From assembly GCA_001600175.1 (NCBI GenBank), contig BCJC01000008.1, positions 2,781 to 66,780 of the forward strand: a stretch of DNA of 64,000 bases. Direction: 5' to 3'. Each line of letters opens with the position of its first letter. Position 1 is the stretch's first letter. Below, piece after piece: positions 24,002 through 40,258 of the stretch. This DNA comes from Erythrobasidium yunnanense (lineage: Eukaryota > Basidiomycota > Cystobasidiomycetes > Erythrobasidiales > Erythrobasidiaceae). The notes under the pieces are model-generated. The model worked only from the letters and a program-made list of their open reading frames with translations. It had not been told where the DNA came from and ran no database searches. Position numbers and translations under genes: made by a program.

Positions 24002-25777
24002 ATGGCTGAGAAGGAGGGCTATCTAGCAAGGGCATCAAGATCAAGCTTCGGCAGCTTGAAGCGCTTTACGGATGGCCTGCAGCTTCCATTCAGATCTACC
24101 AGTCATGCTACTCCCACGGACGAGACTTCTGAATCACCAAGGTCTTCGATGGAAGAAGACGATCCTGCAAGCCCAAAAGGCAGGCCTTCGATAGCGCCTC
24201 CGCACCACCGAGAGCGAACAGCTCTACATGCCTTGAGAGACACCTTCCCCAATGCGTCCAGCTTCCTCCCTACTCTCCCTACAATTCCATGTCTCGGTCA
24301 ACACGTCATGCTGAGCCATCACGTTGCGAATGATGAAGTGGACACTCTCCCGCCAGCTGGTCAAGATGCCTTCTCAAAGCTGGAAGGGAATGTCCTCATG
24401 ATGGGCGGATATAGAGGGTCTATACTGCGAGACGCAAAGAGTGGAAGACGAGTTTGGGTACCTCTAAGAGTGAGCATAGCACGTGCACAGCGACGTATCA
24501 ATGCTCACACATATAGTAGGTAGGCGTGAACGTACGCAAAGTGGATCTAGCCATCGGTCTGGCGGATGAGGACGAGCTTCGAAGTACGCATAATCTGCTC
24601 GACCGCACCGTGCAACCGTTGACGATGCGATGTAGCTACAGAGACTGTCGTGCCTGGAAAGTCTTTGGCTGCGATAGCTGGCTTCGTAGATCTTGGCAAA
24701 CGCCTTAAAGATCGCTTGAAAGCGCTTGATGCCGAAGGCCAAATCAAGTTCTACAGCTTCGGCTATGATTGGCGAAGATCCTTGGAACTCAGCTCGTCAG
24801 TGAGAACTTTCTGGACACCCAATACCAATATAGCTGATTACGCTCTCAGGAAGGAGCTGCTTGACTATCTCAGCCAGATCAAAGCGGAGACCGGGCGGGG
24901 CACTCTGATCATAGCTCATAGTATGGGAGGTCTTGTTGCACTTCACGCCCTAGCAACGGCACAAGACCCAACACTGTTCACCGGCCTCATATTCGGTTCT
25001 GTGCCCTTTGCCGGAACACCGAACATCTTCCAGCCTTTTCGATGGGGTGACAGCATACTCTTCAATAAAACGATCTGCTCGCCTAGCACGGTCTTCAGCT
25101 TTCGCTCTTCTTTTTATCTGCTACCTACCGATCACCTCAAACCGCCTTTCGAGAACTCCAAAAGACAGCCATTCATTGCTGATATCTTCGATCCCGAATG
25201 TTGGAAGAAGTATGGTCTTTCGCCGTTGGCAGGCAGGCTAGCAGCAAATGACGCCGCGGAACGCCAGAAGGAGGAGCAACAGGCGGGAACGGCGGCAACA
25301 GGCATGGCGTCTGTTGTTGGGGGACAGCAGCTCAATGCACCTTCTGATTCAATGGGCCCGACGCGGAGCACCGAAGATCCGGATGAAGCGGCTCGCGCAT
25401 CGGACGCAACGATTGACTCTTACTTGCGAGCGACTCTGCAAAAGGTCGTACAGTTTCGCGAGGAGCTTGTCTCAGGTTACGACCAGCAGAAAGCGGACCT
25501 TTATCCTCCCATGGCTATAATTACAGCCGATCATACTGCGACAGTTTGCGGAGCGATAATCGACAGCGAAGACGAGCTGATAGCTGGTCAATACGATAGA
25601 CTTCTTTTCGATAAGGGCGATGGCATCATCCTACACTCTTCCTCGACTGCCTTACCGCAACCTTGGACGCCCCATCTTCGATCCACAATCCATAGCAGAC
25701 ACGGGCACGTCAGTCTTCTATCCGACCTCAATGCAGTCAGTCAAGCATTAGACTCTCTTAGAGCCAGATCATTATAG
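24002..25777 (+). CDS. Alpha/beta-hydrolase lipase, LCAT/PDAT-like
   Basis: Three exons (24002-24469, 24520-24583, 24636-25777) give 557 residues. The nucleophile elbow is AHSMGG, preceded by FYSFGYDWRRSLE, a stretch typical of LCAT-like acyltransferases and lipases. A conserved FGSVPFAGTPN follows the elbow. The N-terminal 90 residues are Ser/Pro-rich and probably disordered, and there is no signal peptide. The catalytic His is likely in HGHVSLLSD near the C-terminus. It probably acts on phospholipids or neutral lipids; the substrate is not decided by sequence. The second intron (51 bases) restores the frame across the ETVVPG segment. Confidence 0.82.
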
Positions 25778-25931
25778 GAATAGGCATAAAAGGACATTCA
25801 TTGCATGATCGCATACTTCGTCAAAACATGCCACTACACGATACCTAGAGTGGGTATATACCTGTTGTTGCTACCATGCATTCGCTACTGCGCACAAAAT
25901 CTATGTATCTTGCTTATGTATACTGCTTCTG

Positions 25932-29834
<3,903 letters not shown>

Positions 29835-30855
29835 GGTGGTGGTGTGCGAAGCTCAAGGAGCTTGAAGGATGACGATGGGAAGGGTGAGGCAGAGGGAGAC
29901 GAGATGGAGTGAAGAAGAGGAAGAGAGAGGAACTCAAGGCAGCACAAAGAACTGCAAAGTGGAAACACTTCGCGATGGCAGTGGAAATATTGAAGGGGGG
30001 TGCTCTTATGAAAGGATTAAAGCAAATTGTCAAACATTTGGAAAGGACTGGGACCGAGCTATGTAAGGTGGGGTAAAAAGGAGGGTAAAGAATGTTAGTA
30101 TTGCTTTGTACGGTAAGGTGAGTGTGTTTTTTGGGTTGGACCGGGAACGCAGCGCAGCGCTGCGCTGTGGCAGCGAAAAATAGCACACAGCGCAGAAAGG
30201 CGCATTCCTCGCGCAGTTTGCACAAAGAAGACTATGACAAATATATCGTAAGTAGCTTTTGGACAAAAAGTCTGACTTTCCGAGGCGACTCAGGCGAGTT
30301 ATGGACAAAGCACCGCCTTCTGATCTTGCAGTTTCGTAAATCGAATGGAAGGGGACCTAAATCATAAGCGACCCTAAACTGTGCATTCCTGGATGCACAT
30401 GCTTGCAGCACCTAGCAGAGATCAATCTTGAATCTGAGATTTAAAGACGCTTTGAGATCTTGAAAGCTCTGCGAAGGCGGCACTGACGGGTTGCCTGTCC
30501 TGAGTGCGAGCATGTGTCTGTTCGCAGCAACAGCAGGTGCAGCACGACACTGGCAGACTTGCTCGAGTTTCGTGTCAGTTAGAGTAGAACCTCTAGCTGA
30601 AGCTGTGGTAACACGAGCAGACACTTTCCGGACAGTGCAAGGCTGTCGATGTCGCTGAGCAAGATGACAGATGGTAGATGCGTGTAGAGAGTCAAACTAG
30701 GGCGTGCATTGCAGACAAGCTGAGCGCGAGAGACGAGAGATACACGGTACAAGGCGACCGACTAATACTGGGGTAATTGCATGCGTCCTCCTCTTGCTCG
30801 TCGTATCCAGCTTGTGCAGCAGATACACAAAGGGTAGTGAGTCGGGGCGAACCAA
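29835..30855. other. Intergenic region between P-type ATPase and ubiquitin-L40
   Basis: About 1 kb without a recognised gene. It contains the ATPase promoter side (pyrimidine-rich on the minus strand, purine-rich as written at 29870-30010), a perfect 18-base palindrome at 30150-30167 in a CAGCG-rich patch, and the 3' UTR of the ubiquitin-L40 gene. Small frames (30412-30624 minus, 30704-30889 plus) have no domain content. Confidence 0.4.
30150..30167. repeat. Perfect 18-base GC-rich palindrome
   Basis: The sequence CAGCGCAGCGCTGCGCTG equals its own reverse complement. More CAGCG and CGCAG words follow at 30171-30195. It lies about 320 bases upstream of the P-type ATPase start codon. It could be a dimeric regulator site or simply low-complexity sequence. 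Confidence 0.6.
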
Positions 30856-31599
<744 letters not shown>

Positions 31600-31780
31600 C
31601 TCTGATGTTTCAGATGATTGTCACTTACAGACTCTATCCTCTCCTCTCCCTTCTTGGACTTCTCTCTCTCATTTCCCCTGGAAGAAAAGTTCGATCACGT
31701 TTTGAGGGCCAGCTCGAGGAGGGCCAACTCGAACGCTCTGACTTGTCAAGTGCCCAAAGGCGTAACATACCACCGCAACA
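31600..31780. promoter_or_regulatory. Short bidirectional promoter, ubiquitin-L40 / RPS9
   Basis: Only 181 bases separate the start codons of two divergent ribosomal-protein genes. The segment is C/T-rich (CTCTCCTCTCCC, CTCTCTCTCATTTCCCC) and must hold both promoters and 5' UTRs, which suggests coordinated expression. Confidence 0.6.
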
Positions 31781-32548
31781 ATGCCTCTCGCACCTCGCAA
31801 GTACAGCAAGGTAGCATCTCAGCCAAAGAGAGCGTACGAAGCTCCTCGTCTGGATGCAGAGCTCAAGCTCGCAGGAGAATACGGCTTGAGGAACAAGCGA
31901 GAGATCTGGAGAATCGGTCTTACACTCTCCAAGATCCGTCGTGCTGCTCGTGAGCTCCTCAAGCTCGAGGCCAACGACCCAAAGAGACTTTTCGAGGGAA
32001 ATGCCTTGATCAGGTGCATAAAGATACAACGGAAATCAGGATAAAGATGCTGAGAAGTGTGATATTACAGACGACTAGTACGAATTGGAGTACTCGACGA
32101 AACTAGAATGCGTCTCGATTACGTACTCGCCCTCAAGGTCGAAGACTTCATGGAGCGAAGACTCCAGACCCAGGTATTCAAGTCTGGCCTCGCAAAATCT
32201 ATTCACCACGCCCGTGTTCTCATCCGTCAACGTCACATCCGGTGGGTGCACCTCGACTTGAACTGAATCTCGGCTTGAAGCTGACTTGTCTGTGATTGTT
32301 CCAGCGTCGGAAAGCAAATCGTCAACGTCCCTTCATTCGTCGTCCGTCTAGACTCCCAAAAGGTGAGACTATACTCGCTTTAACATACTTGCCATACATC
32401 CATTAATCCCGATCTTGTCAACCAGCACATCGACTTCGCCCTCACTTCGCCATACGGAGGTGGCCGACCCGGACGTGTCAAGCGAAAGCGCGCCAAGGCT
32501 GCCGCTGGCGGTGGTGATGATGCCGCTGCTGATGAGGATGACGAGTAG
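31781..32548 (+). CDS. RPS9: 40S ribosomal protein S9 (uS4)
   Basis: Near-textbook uS4: the N-terminus APRKYSKV, then [18 protein letters not shown], the S4 domain [18 protein letters not shown] with [17 protein letters not shown] and the end [17 protein letters not shown]. Four exons with short introns; the first ends within FEGNALIR. The C-terminal tail is Ala/Asp-rich (AADEDDE), as in other fungi. The protein binds 18S rRNA in the small-subunit body near the mRNA entry channel. Confidence 0.96.
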
Positions 32549-33237
32549 AAGCAGGAATCCCCTTTTGGGAATCCTGCTGAGAAGGAATAGCCTGGATCGA
32601 TGGACTGAAGGAGTAGGATGCAAAGGGTACAAAACAGTCTAAATCCTTGTACCATCAGATAATCTTCGTCCGGGGTTAGCTGGAGGTTGGTTGGATTGCG
32701 ATGGATTGTCGGGGGACGATGAATACGGAATACTTGGGTTAGATGCATGCTTGTCTTCTTCCTGGACGAGGTAGTATCTGAACAATCACTTCTAGACGCT
32801 CTTCTTTTTCCTATTTCCTTCTGCTTCTCACCTACTTCTTAGCTTGTTCCGTGTACCTTTCCTACTCTTTTACCTTTCGATACGGCCCTTCTTAGACTCT
32901 GTCAACCTACAACCTACATCATCCTTGTTCTCTATCATCGTGCGACTTGAACAACGTTTTTAATATCTCCACTGACCGTCGTGCGACTCATGCGGATGGC
33001 CTCGCGAGAAAAAGAGATGAACTATATATTAATGCATTACTTGAGAGAGTGGAACGATCTAATTTTCTACATCTTATGCATACATAGTGAAGAGTAGAAG
33101 GATTAGGTAAATAGATTTCAGCATGGCTTTGTAAGACGATTCGCACATCGTATAACGCGTCTTTGAAAGGAGCTCATGATATATAGTAGACGGAGCATGC
33201 GAATTAGAAGCGGAATGAAGGGAGAAGGGATCCAGGC
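32549..33237. other. Convergent intergenic region, no gene seen
   Basis: About 690 bases between the RPS9 stop and the carbonic anhydrase stop. The strand is T-rich after 32740 (TTCTTTTTCCTATTTCC) and A/T-rich at 33010-33130, consistent with 3' UTRs. No gene was supported. Confidence 0.4.
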
Positions 33238-34611
33238 CTAGACTTCGCTGCCTTCGCCAACTCCGAGATCGTTGATCTTTCCAGTCGCAAGATCGTAGAC
33301 CCAGCCTATTGATAGATCCACAATCAGCCATTTACCTACGTAGCGTAAGTTCCGAACTCACCATGAATAGTGAGTTTCTTCCCAGCCCTCCAAGCATTCT
33401 TTACCACAGAGCAGCTCGCTACATTCGATACTTGTGCACATACATTCTTCTCCACAAGATTTTGGAAGTTGCGAAGTTCATCTTCTTCGGCGTTCCCTGT
33501 GTGTACACCTGCTGTGGAAGCTGCGCGCGCTTCGGCGACTGCTAGTGCGCGGATGGGGGCTAGCCATTGTTGAATGGCTTCGGTGCCTTCGTCTACTTGC
33601 TCGCTATGGGCAGATCGCTATTTGCAACAGATGTAAGCTTGAACTTTCATGCGATGTTGAAGCAGAGCTGATACTCACATCTTTGGCACTCTGCATGGCG
33701 GCTTGTACACCTCCACAGCCTTGATGACCACAGATGATGACATGCTGTACGCCAAGCACATTGACTGCGTATGCCAAAGCCGCAAAAGCAGATCCATCAC
33801 GGGAGCTGAATGTATTGGCGATATTGCGCTGGATACACCATATTAGCTTGAACTCCCTGCAGAAAAAATAGGGTTGTACATACGTGCACGAAGAGATCCC
33901 CTGGTGCTGCGCCTGTTACGAGCTATGGATGGATATGATTAGCTGAGCCATTCGCAAAGAGCTTTATGAGGTTGCCTACCTCTGCAGGCACACGCGAGTC
34001 GGCGCAGCCAATCCACATGATAGAAGGCTTTTGTCCTGATCACGAATGAAGACCGTAAGCTTTGTCCCAAGGTTGGGCTTATCGCATCGTATCGCACCTT
34101 TCGCGGTAGTAAGGAAGAGTTCAGGATCATTATCCGCAATCCATTTCTCGCTACATCACACGAATATCAGGATACGTGTATTGCGCGCCCATATTGGGCT
34201 TCTCAAAGGGAAAGAGTCGCATGATGCTCACTTTGTCTCGAGAAGCTCTTTGGGCGTAGGAGGTACTCGTGTAGAAGTCCACATTGTGCTACCTGTAGTG
34301 CCTAGTCGTTTGAGAGGCTCTGCTTCTGAAGCAGTAGAATCCGAGGAGTTGACAGCTTTATCAGAAGAACGTGATTCTTCTTTCTTTATCGATGATGTAG
34401 GTGCAGAAGAGGAAGCAGAGACGTGCGAACTACACTGTCTAGTAGCTTGGAAGGTGGACGCTGCGAGCTTTGACTGGCCCAGAAATGGATTGTTGGGGCA
34501 GAGTCCGAGGGACGAGCTTGGGCTTGTACGACGATAGATTGAAGTGTATCTTGTGCTTGTTGATGCAGTAGTGTAGTAAGATCGTGCAAGAGCCAAGCGC
34601 GCAACTCGCAT
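33238..34611 (-). CDS. Beta-class carbonic anhydrase, probably mitochondrial
   Basis: The zinc and active-site motifs are both present: CADSRVP (Cys-Asp-Arg dyad) and CGHQGCGG (His and Cys ligands), so CO2 hydration is expected. Other typical pieces are IMWIGC, FVHRNIANTF and the C-terminal LTIHGWVYDLATG. The N-terminal 125 residues are rich in Arg, Ser and Thr, consistent with a mitochondrial presequence and linker. There are about six exons, one of them (LVTGAAPGDLFVH) short. Length and motifs are normal for the fungal family. Confidence 0.9.
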
Positions 34612-34862
34612 TCAAGGATGTAAGACTAAAGATCTGATAAGGAAAAGAGCAACTGCCGCAATCATCTCTATCACAAAGACATCCGATTCGGAGGACCTTG
34701 CTGCACATGGCATAATTGTTTCATATTTCGTACTCATTCGTATATTTTGGTCTGTCAACTGCGCTGCAATACACTTTGGAAGGCTGTCCTGCTATCATCG
34801 TGGGATAGATACCATCTCCACACATGTAGCTTTATCTCCGTAGTATAGTCTCAATATGGACC

Positions 34863-35975
34863 TTAGTCGGCCTTCTTGGATGTCTTGCTGCCTTCGAGCG
34901 TGTTGTACTTAGCAGCAAGAGCATCATAGTCCTTCTGTAGCAGCTTCAGCTTCTCGCTGTCTGCCGAGTTACCAGCAGCTCCCCCAGCAGGTTTCTATAA
35001 GTATAGAACGCGTCAGTACGTGAAATTTGGGAACGCGAGCGTTTGCGACTCACTTGGGATCTAACGACAGCCAGTTCTTCTTGGCATTTGATGAGATCAA
35101 GAATGAGTGAGTAGGTCCTGTTCAAGCTGAGAGCCAAGAAGAGGGTGGACTAGGATAATATAGATTAATCAGCCTTCGCGATAGACCGCTGATTTGTCCC
35201 CTTACGCCGGTGAGGTAGAAGTTTCGCTCAGACACTGCAAATATATGAATATTAGTAAGTATTGAAGAGTATTAAGGATTAAGGTGGAGGTCGACCTACG
35301 GAACTTGCGCGAACGCCAGTCGGTCTCTGCGCGAAGATCACCTCGTGTGCCCTTGTCTTTGGCGGTGATACCCTCGTTGTGGACTCGGAGCATGTGCTGG
35401 AGGGAGTCTGCGAAAGCCAAGGTCAGACCTGGAGCAACACACTAGATTGTATAATTGCACGCACCGATGAACAGGACCGTCACGAATCTGATGTGAGCGG
35501 ATTAGCTTCACTGTACAAATCCAGCGTGATATATTGAGTATGCCTACATGAACAAGATCTGTGCGAACGCGAATCAGTACAGCTTTATAAAGCAGAGAGC
35601 GGGGTCTCGCAAGGCGTACCTTCATTCCATAGATACCTCTCGACACGATAGGCGAGTTTGATAGGAAGACGAATAGTCTCTTTCTGACCTTGAAGGGCAG
35701 CGGGACCTAGGATATACAGATGCATGTAAGAGGATAGTCGACAGTGACGCATGAGGATTCGAGCCAGAAACGCACGACGAGCATGATGAAGAGGGCGAGC
35801 TGGGACATAAGACATGAGTATATCTGTTGAATATGCTTGACTGCCAAATGCACACCTCGAAAGTGACTGTACACCCATTTGAGCGAGGACGTGGTCGCCC
35901 ATTTCAGCGCGGTTCTGCATTGAACAGCTGATACCACTCACGCAGCGCGAACACGAGCTGTAGATAGAGCGACAT
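34863..35975 (-). CDS. BAP31/YET family ER membrane protein
   Basis: An endoplasmic-reticulum protein with three N-terminal membrane segments and a cytosolic coiled coil, like BAP31 and yeast Yet1/Yet3, which act in ER export and quality control. The assembled N-terminus contains LVFALL, TFELALFIMLV, VPLPFKVRKRLF and FVTVLFIDSLQH. The tail has KLKLLQKDYDALAAKYN and ends KTSKKAD, a weak di-lysine-type end. Exon 1 is 35942-35975. Exon 2 (35856-35866, reading TFE) and a later exon (35548-35558, reading ILF) are each 11 bases. Both are required to obtain the family consensus. Confidence 0.85.
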
Positions 35976-36218
35976 GGTAGTAGCTGATGGAACTGTTTAG
36001 ATGGGAATTGTCTGGGATCTAGGCAATTGTCCTGAACCTGACCTGGCCTGACGTGTAGGCAATGCGAAGTTTCAAATCACCGCAAAGATAGACGTAGAAA
36101 CATGCATTGCACAAGCTAGTCTGCAAGAGTAATGATACAATGAGATGCTGCCAGTGACTTGCACCGAGTCTTAAGGTCATGCCCTTTGCTTTCAAACTCA
36201 CTGGTCATTCCAGCTACG

Positions 36219-37050
36219 ATGGTACGCAACAGCGGGAAGCGTGGTAAGCCGCAACGAGGAGGAGCAAAGAGGTGGGCGATCAACATCCCCATAACTCACA
36301 GACACCCAGTCTAATCCATCAGTTTTGTGTGACTTTGGCAGATTCACCCCAGCGCGAGTGCTCAAGGCAGATGGCGCACATGGAGATCGTGAAGGGATGT
36401 GGGAAGGGAGAGGAGAGGGAGATGAGGAAGATGAAGACTCAGAAGAAGAAGATGAAGAGGACGAGGACGAGGAGTCATCCGACAGTGAGGAAAGCGATGG
36501 AATGGGAGGAACAATGAGCAAATCAACAGCAACAGCAACTACATCTACATCTACATCTACTATACACACTGGACAGCCATCCAACAAGTTTGCAGTCACC
36601 GCTCAGGACATTGCACGAGAGGAGCAGCAACAGAAAAAAGCAGCAAAGAAGGCATTGAAAGCATCAAAGAAGAGCAGTAACAACAAGGACAAGGATGGAT
36701 CAGATTCAGACTCGGACGACAGCGATGGAGATGACCTGCTTCAAGCTGGCACGGCAAACAGAAATATGAACAAAGCAATGAAGGCTAGCTCGCTCAACGA
36801 TGCTCCGAAAAGACCTGTTGCACAGGGTATGAACCGTAAAGAGAGAGAAGAGCAAGCTAAGAAAGAAGCGAAAGAACGTTACTTAGCAGCAACACGCGCA
36901 GGCAAGACGGACGAAGCGAAAGCAGATCTGGCACGATTGGCAAGGATAAGAAAGGAGAGAGCAGAGGCGGCAGAGAGAAAGAAGGCAGAAGCTGCAAGTG
37001 CAGAGGAGGAGAAGGCAAAGAAGCTGGCTCTGAGCGGGAGGAAGAAGTGA
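36219..37050 (+). CDS. PP28/PDAP1 family phosphoprotein (HASPP28)
   Basis: Two exons (36219-36271 and from 36342). After a basic start (RGKPQRGGAKRFTP) comes a long acidic tract of Glu, Asp and Ser (residues about 45-75), then a Ser/Thr-rich spacer and lysine-rich stretches. The C-terminal PP28 domain reads NRKEREEQAKKEAKERYLA and GKTDEAKADLARLARIRKER. It is a heat-stable phosphoprotein, probably RNA- or ribosome-associated; its exact role is unclear in fungi. Confidence 0.85.
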
Positions 37051-37240
37051 TCACCTACCGCATACCGGGTTACCCGCATGTACGCGTACTTCGCAGTCGT
37101 TCGCAGCTTTCGTTCTTCTGCGTTGTAGCAATGCATCTTTCTAGTGCAAATCGTTTCCTCTATTTGCGATGTCTGTCACGCTTTCCTCTTGCCCTTTCAC
37201 GCCCAACTTGGAAGCCGCTGCTCTCTGACGGCTGACAAGG

Positions 37241-38764
37241 ATGAAACGACGTTTCAGTATTCTCTTCGTAGCCACCACTCTCCCTCTAGCTCTCCTATCA
37301 TGGCCCTTCCTCGTTCTCTGCGCTTTCATTCCCATCGTCGGCTTCCTATCTCTTCCAACGACCCTCGCGGTGTCGATCTATCTCATCTACGGCTCGACCT
37401 GGCTGGCTTACTTGACTCTAGCTCCTAATACACCACTGCCGTATTCCCCGTTCAGAGCATATAAAGTCGTACGCGCACTCCTGAGATGGGTCAAAGAAGC
37501 TTGGAGACTCAATCTAGGCGGTATTACTCTCGACTGGAGTTATCGTAGGGTACTTGTGCTGGGAAGCAAGAGCAGAGATAAGATCATCCGGGAGAACATA
37601 CCTTACGGAAGCTGTAAGGGCAACAAGAAGCTCGATGTTTATCTGCCGATGAAGCGGTCGATAAACGACGCAACTGCAGCTGGTGGAGATGATGTGAACG
37701 AGGAGAAGAAGGCACCTGTCGTGGTCTTCATTCCGGGCGGCGCGTGGTCGCTGGTGGACAAGCGATACTACCTCCAAGTCGCACTGACGTTGCGAAAGAA
37801 GGGCATGGTAATTGTCATTCCAGACATCGTATGTCACACTGCTTGTCAAATTTTACGGTATCCGCTGAATCACGTCAACAGACCCTCTACCCCGAAGGAA
37901 ACGTCCAGGACATGGTCGCAGACGTCCGCAATGTTCTAGCCTGGACAGGTCGCAACATCTCCAAATACGGCGGGAACCCATCTTCTATCTATCTCATGGG
38001 ACATGGATCAGGCGCACATCTTGCCCTTCTATCGCTTACTCAAGAAGCCGTCGTCAGAAGTCGGGATGCGTACTGGCTGTCTTCATACAGCAAGGGCAAC
38101 ACCACGTCTGCTTCCGAGAAGGCTGAGCTAGTAAATGGCATAATCGATGATTCTTCGAGCGAGCCTGATATCGCTATCGACGACGATGGCGGCAGAGGCA
38201 GCGAAAGCATCGAGATCAGCGCTGGGATTCGGAGTCTAGAGATCTGGGGAGGAGACAGCTGGGACGTTCCGCCTATCAAGGGGATGATCCTCATGGCGGG
38301 CGTAAGCGATGTCATCAAGCATATCCGCCATGAATTCAAGTTGGGCATCGAGGAGATCAGTCCATTAAGAAGAGCATTGGGACCAAGCCATGCGAAATGC
38401 CTAACGGCGTCGCCTAGTCATCTCATATTTGGCGCTAAGCAGGTGGGTCTGCCCCTTCTCCCACTTTCACTCATCCCAAGCTGATAGTGTACGGAAAAAC
38501 CAGATATTCAACACCGACTTCTTACCAAAGAACATCCTCCTCATCCACGGCGGAGCAGACCGCTCTATTCCAATCATCCAGACTGTCTTACTCAAGACGT
38601 TGCTGAACGGAGTAGGCGTCAAGAATGTCGTCTTCAGAGCATATCGCGATCTAAGCCATATGGAGTGCATAACGGCCCTCACGGGCGTGAGGAGAAGTAA
38701 ATACTCGTCTATGATCCTGAATGAGATCGTGGGATTGATAGCTGGGGCGGAGAAGGCGGCTTGA
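37241..38764 (+). CDS. Isoprenylcysteine methylesterase-like alpha/beta hydrolase
   Basis: Three exons (37241-37828, 37882-38442, 38504-38764) give 469 residues. Two hydrophobic N-terminal segments (about 1-60) suggest membrane anchoring. The oxyanion motif is PGGAW, the nucleophile motif GHGSGAH, with Asp in HGGADRSIP and a late His in DLSHMECI. The order IYLMGHGSGAHLALL, with LYPEGNVQDMVADV before it, resembles plant isoprenylcysteine alpha-carbonyl methylesterase (ICME), which removes the methyl ester from prenylated C-termini. A general ester hydrolase is an alternative. Linkage to a farnesyl-peptide pheromone locus is noteworthy but may be chance. A 50-residue acidic/Ser insert follows the nucleophile. 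Confidence 0.72.
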
Positions 38765-39384
38765 GGAAGGTTCGAGGCCCAAAGCCTGAAGTGTAGCTCG
38801 TTATATTGCGGTAGTCGTCTTGTAGCTCTCATCATCATCATGCAATGCATTACCAGTGTGTTGTGTCCATAAGCCTTACTGGACAATGCAAGGCATCTCG
38901 TTGCGATTCGTCATCGCAAGGGCTAGCTCTATGCAACCGACACTCAAAGGCCTGTCAAGTGCCGGACAAGGCGTGATAGCCTGTATATGGACGGAGTAAG
39001 GTCCTGCGTATGTCAAGCAAGGTCACAAGAAGGCCTTGCTACATGAGTGTGAAGAAAGCGGTCAGTCAGCCGAGCACAGAGTGTGTTGTGGCTCATATAT
39101 AAGACAGGATTGAGGAGTGATAGAGATGGCAAAGATCGCAGATATAGGGTATGCCATGAAAGGAGAGGATCATGCATGATTGCAGCAGGGTCGCAGGCAG
39201 TCGCACACAAGCAGATACATCCAGACATAGCGAATGTGTTGGTGGTCACGCAGGGTTCCGCTGTCTACGCTCCAGGAGTCGGTTTCAGGCGAGGTTGCGC
39301 AAAGGTGGAAGAACTTCTGAACTTTTTCGCCTGCTGCCTCTGCTTCGCCGAAACCGCTGAAACACCATCAACAGCAAATCCATC
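38765..39384. other. Intergenic region upstream of RPL28, no gene seen
   Basis: About 620 bases. Several short overlapping frames have no domain content. It includes a TATATAAG sequence near 39096. The last 100 bases form the RPL28 promoter and 5' UTR. Confidence 0.4.
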
Positions 39385-40103
39385 ATGTCGATGCAATCCG
39401 CAGACCTCAACTGGCTCCTCGTCAGAGTATGCAGCAGTTCTTTCAGTTCCGACCTTTTCCTGGCCAGAAATGCTCAAGATGCGACACTACGGGCGTCCTG
39501 GCTGGGAAAACGGTCGCAAGAACGAATGAATATGTACTGATATGTAGTACAACTGTAGAAATACCACTCCAAGCTGGTCAAGCGCAGCGGTCTCAAGAAG
39601 TCGTACGGCTAGCCAATAATCCAGTTTATGAGCGTAGCTGACCGCATTGGATGGACAGCCTTTCCGCCGAGTCTGGCAACCTTCCCAACCTACACACCTT
39701 CCATGCATCTGGTCTAGTCCACCCTAAGATGGTCGACGTCCGAGCTGCCAAGGAGGGCAATGGAATCGTCGTCCTTACACGCAAGGGAGACTCCCCATCA
39801 GGACAGATCGCAAAGGCCGTAGAGAGCCAGACATTCACTGGAGGAAAGAGCCACAAGGAGGCCAACAAGCAGATCGGAGGATTCGTTGGAGACTACAGAG
39901 CCGACCGAAAGACGGTGCGCGGGCTCCTCCCCGACATGCAACGAGCCTTAGCTGACTGTATCTGTGATTTGCAGCTCGCCGTCGCTCGTGCACGAGGACT
40001 GCTCGCTGGACAGCGCAAGCGCAAGGGAGGCAAGCAGACTCGCAGAGTTAGAAGCGCAACCGACCGCAAGAAGGCTGCCGCCGCTGCCACCAAGTCGGCG
40101 TAA
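39385..40103 (+). CDS. RPL28: 60S ribosomal protein L28 (eL28)
   Basis: Four exons (39385-39426, 39559-39602, 39659-39914, 39975-40103) give 156 residues. The protein starts SADLNWLLVR, then KYHSKLVKRSG and NLPNLHTFHASGLVHPK, all eL28 landmarks. A basic C-terminus follows with RARGLLAGQRKRKGGK and an Ala-rich end. The first intron is 132 bases, longer than most here. The second exon (44 bases) was placed from the family pattern; phases close. It is a component of the large ribosomal subunit. Confidence 0.88.
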
Positions 40104-40258
40104 AGCAAGGGATAGCTTGAATGCTCGTCGTATCTATCTACCTACCTAGCTACTTTCTAGCTTGCAATTTCCTACCGTTCCTGGTTACTATCTATATTTA
40201 CGCACGTGCGGGTGCCTATTCTTTGCTTCTCACTCGACATCTCAGTAGCAGTACGACG

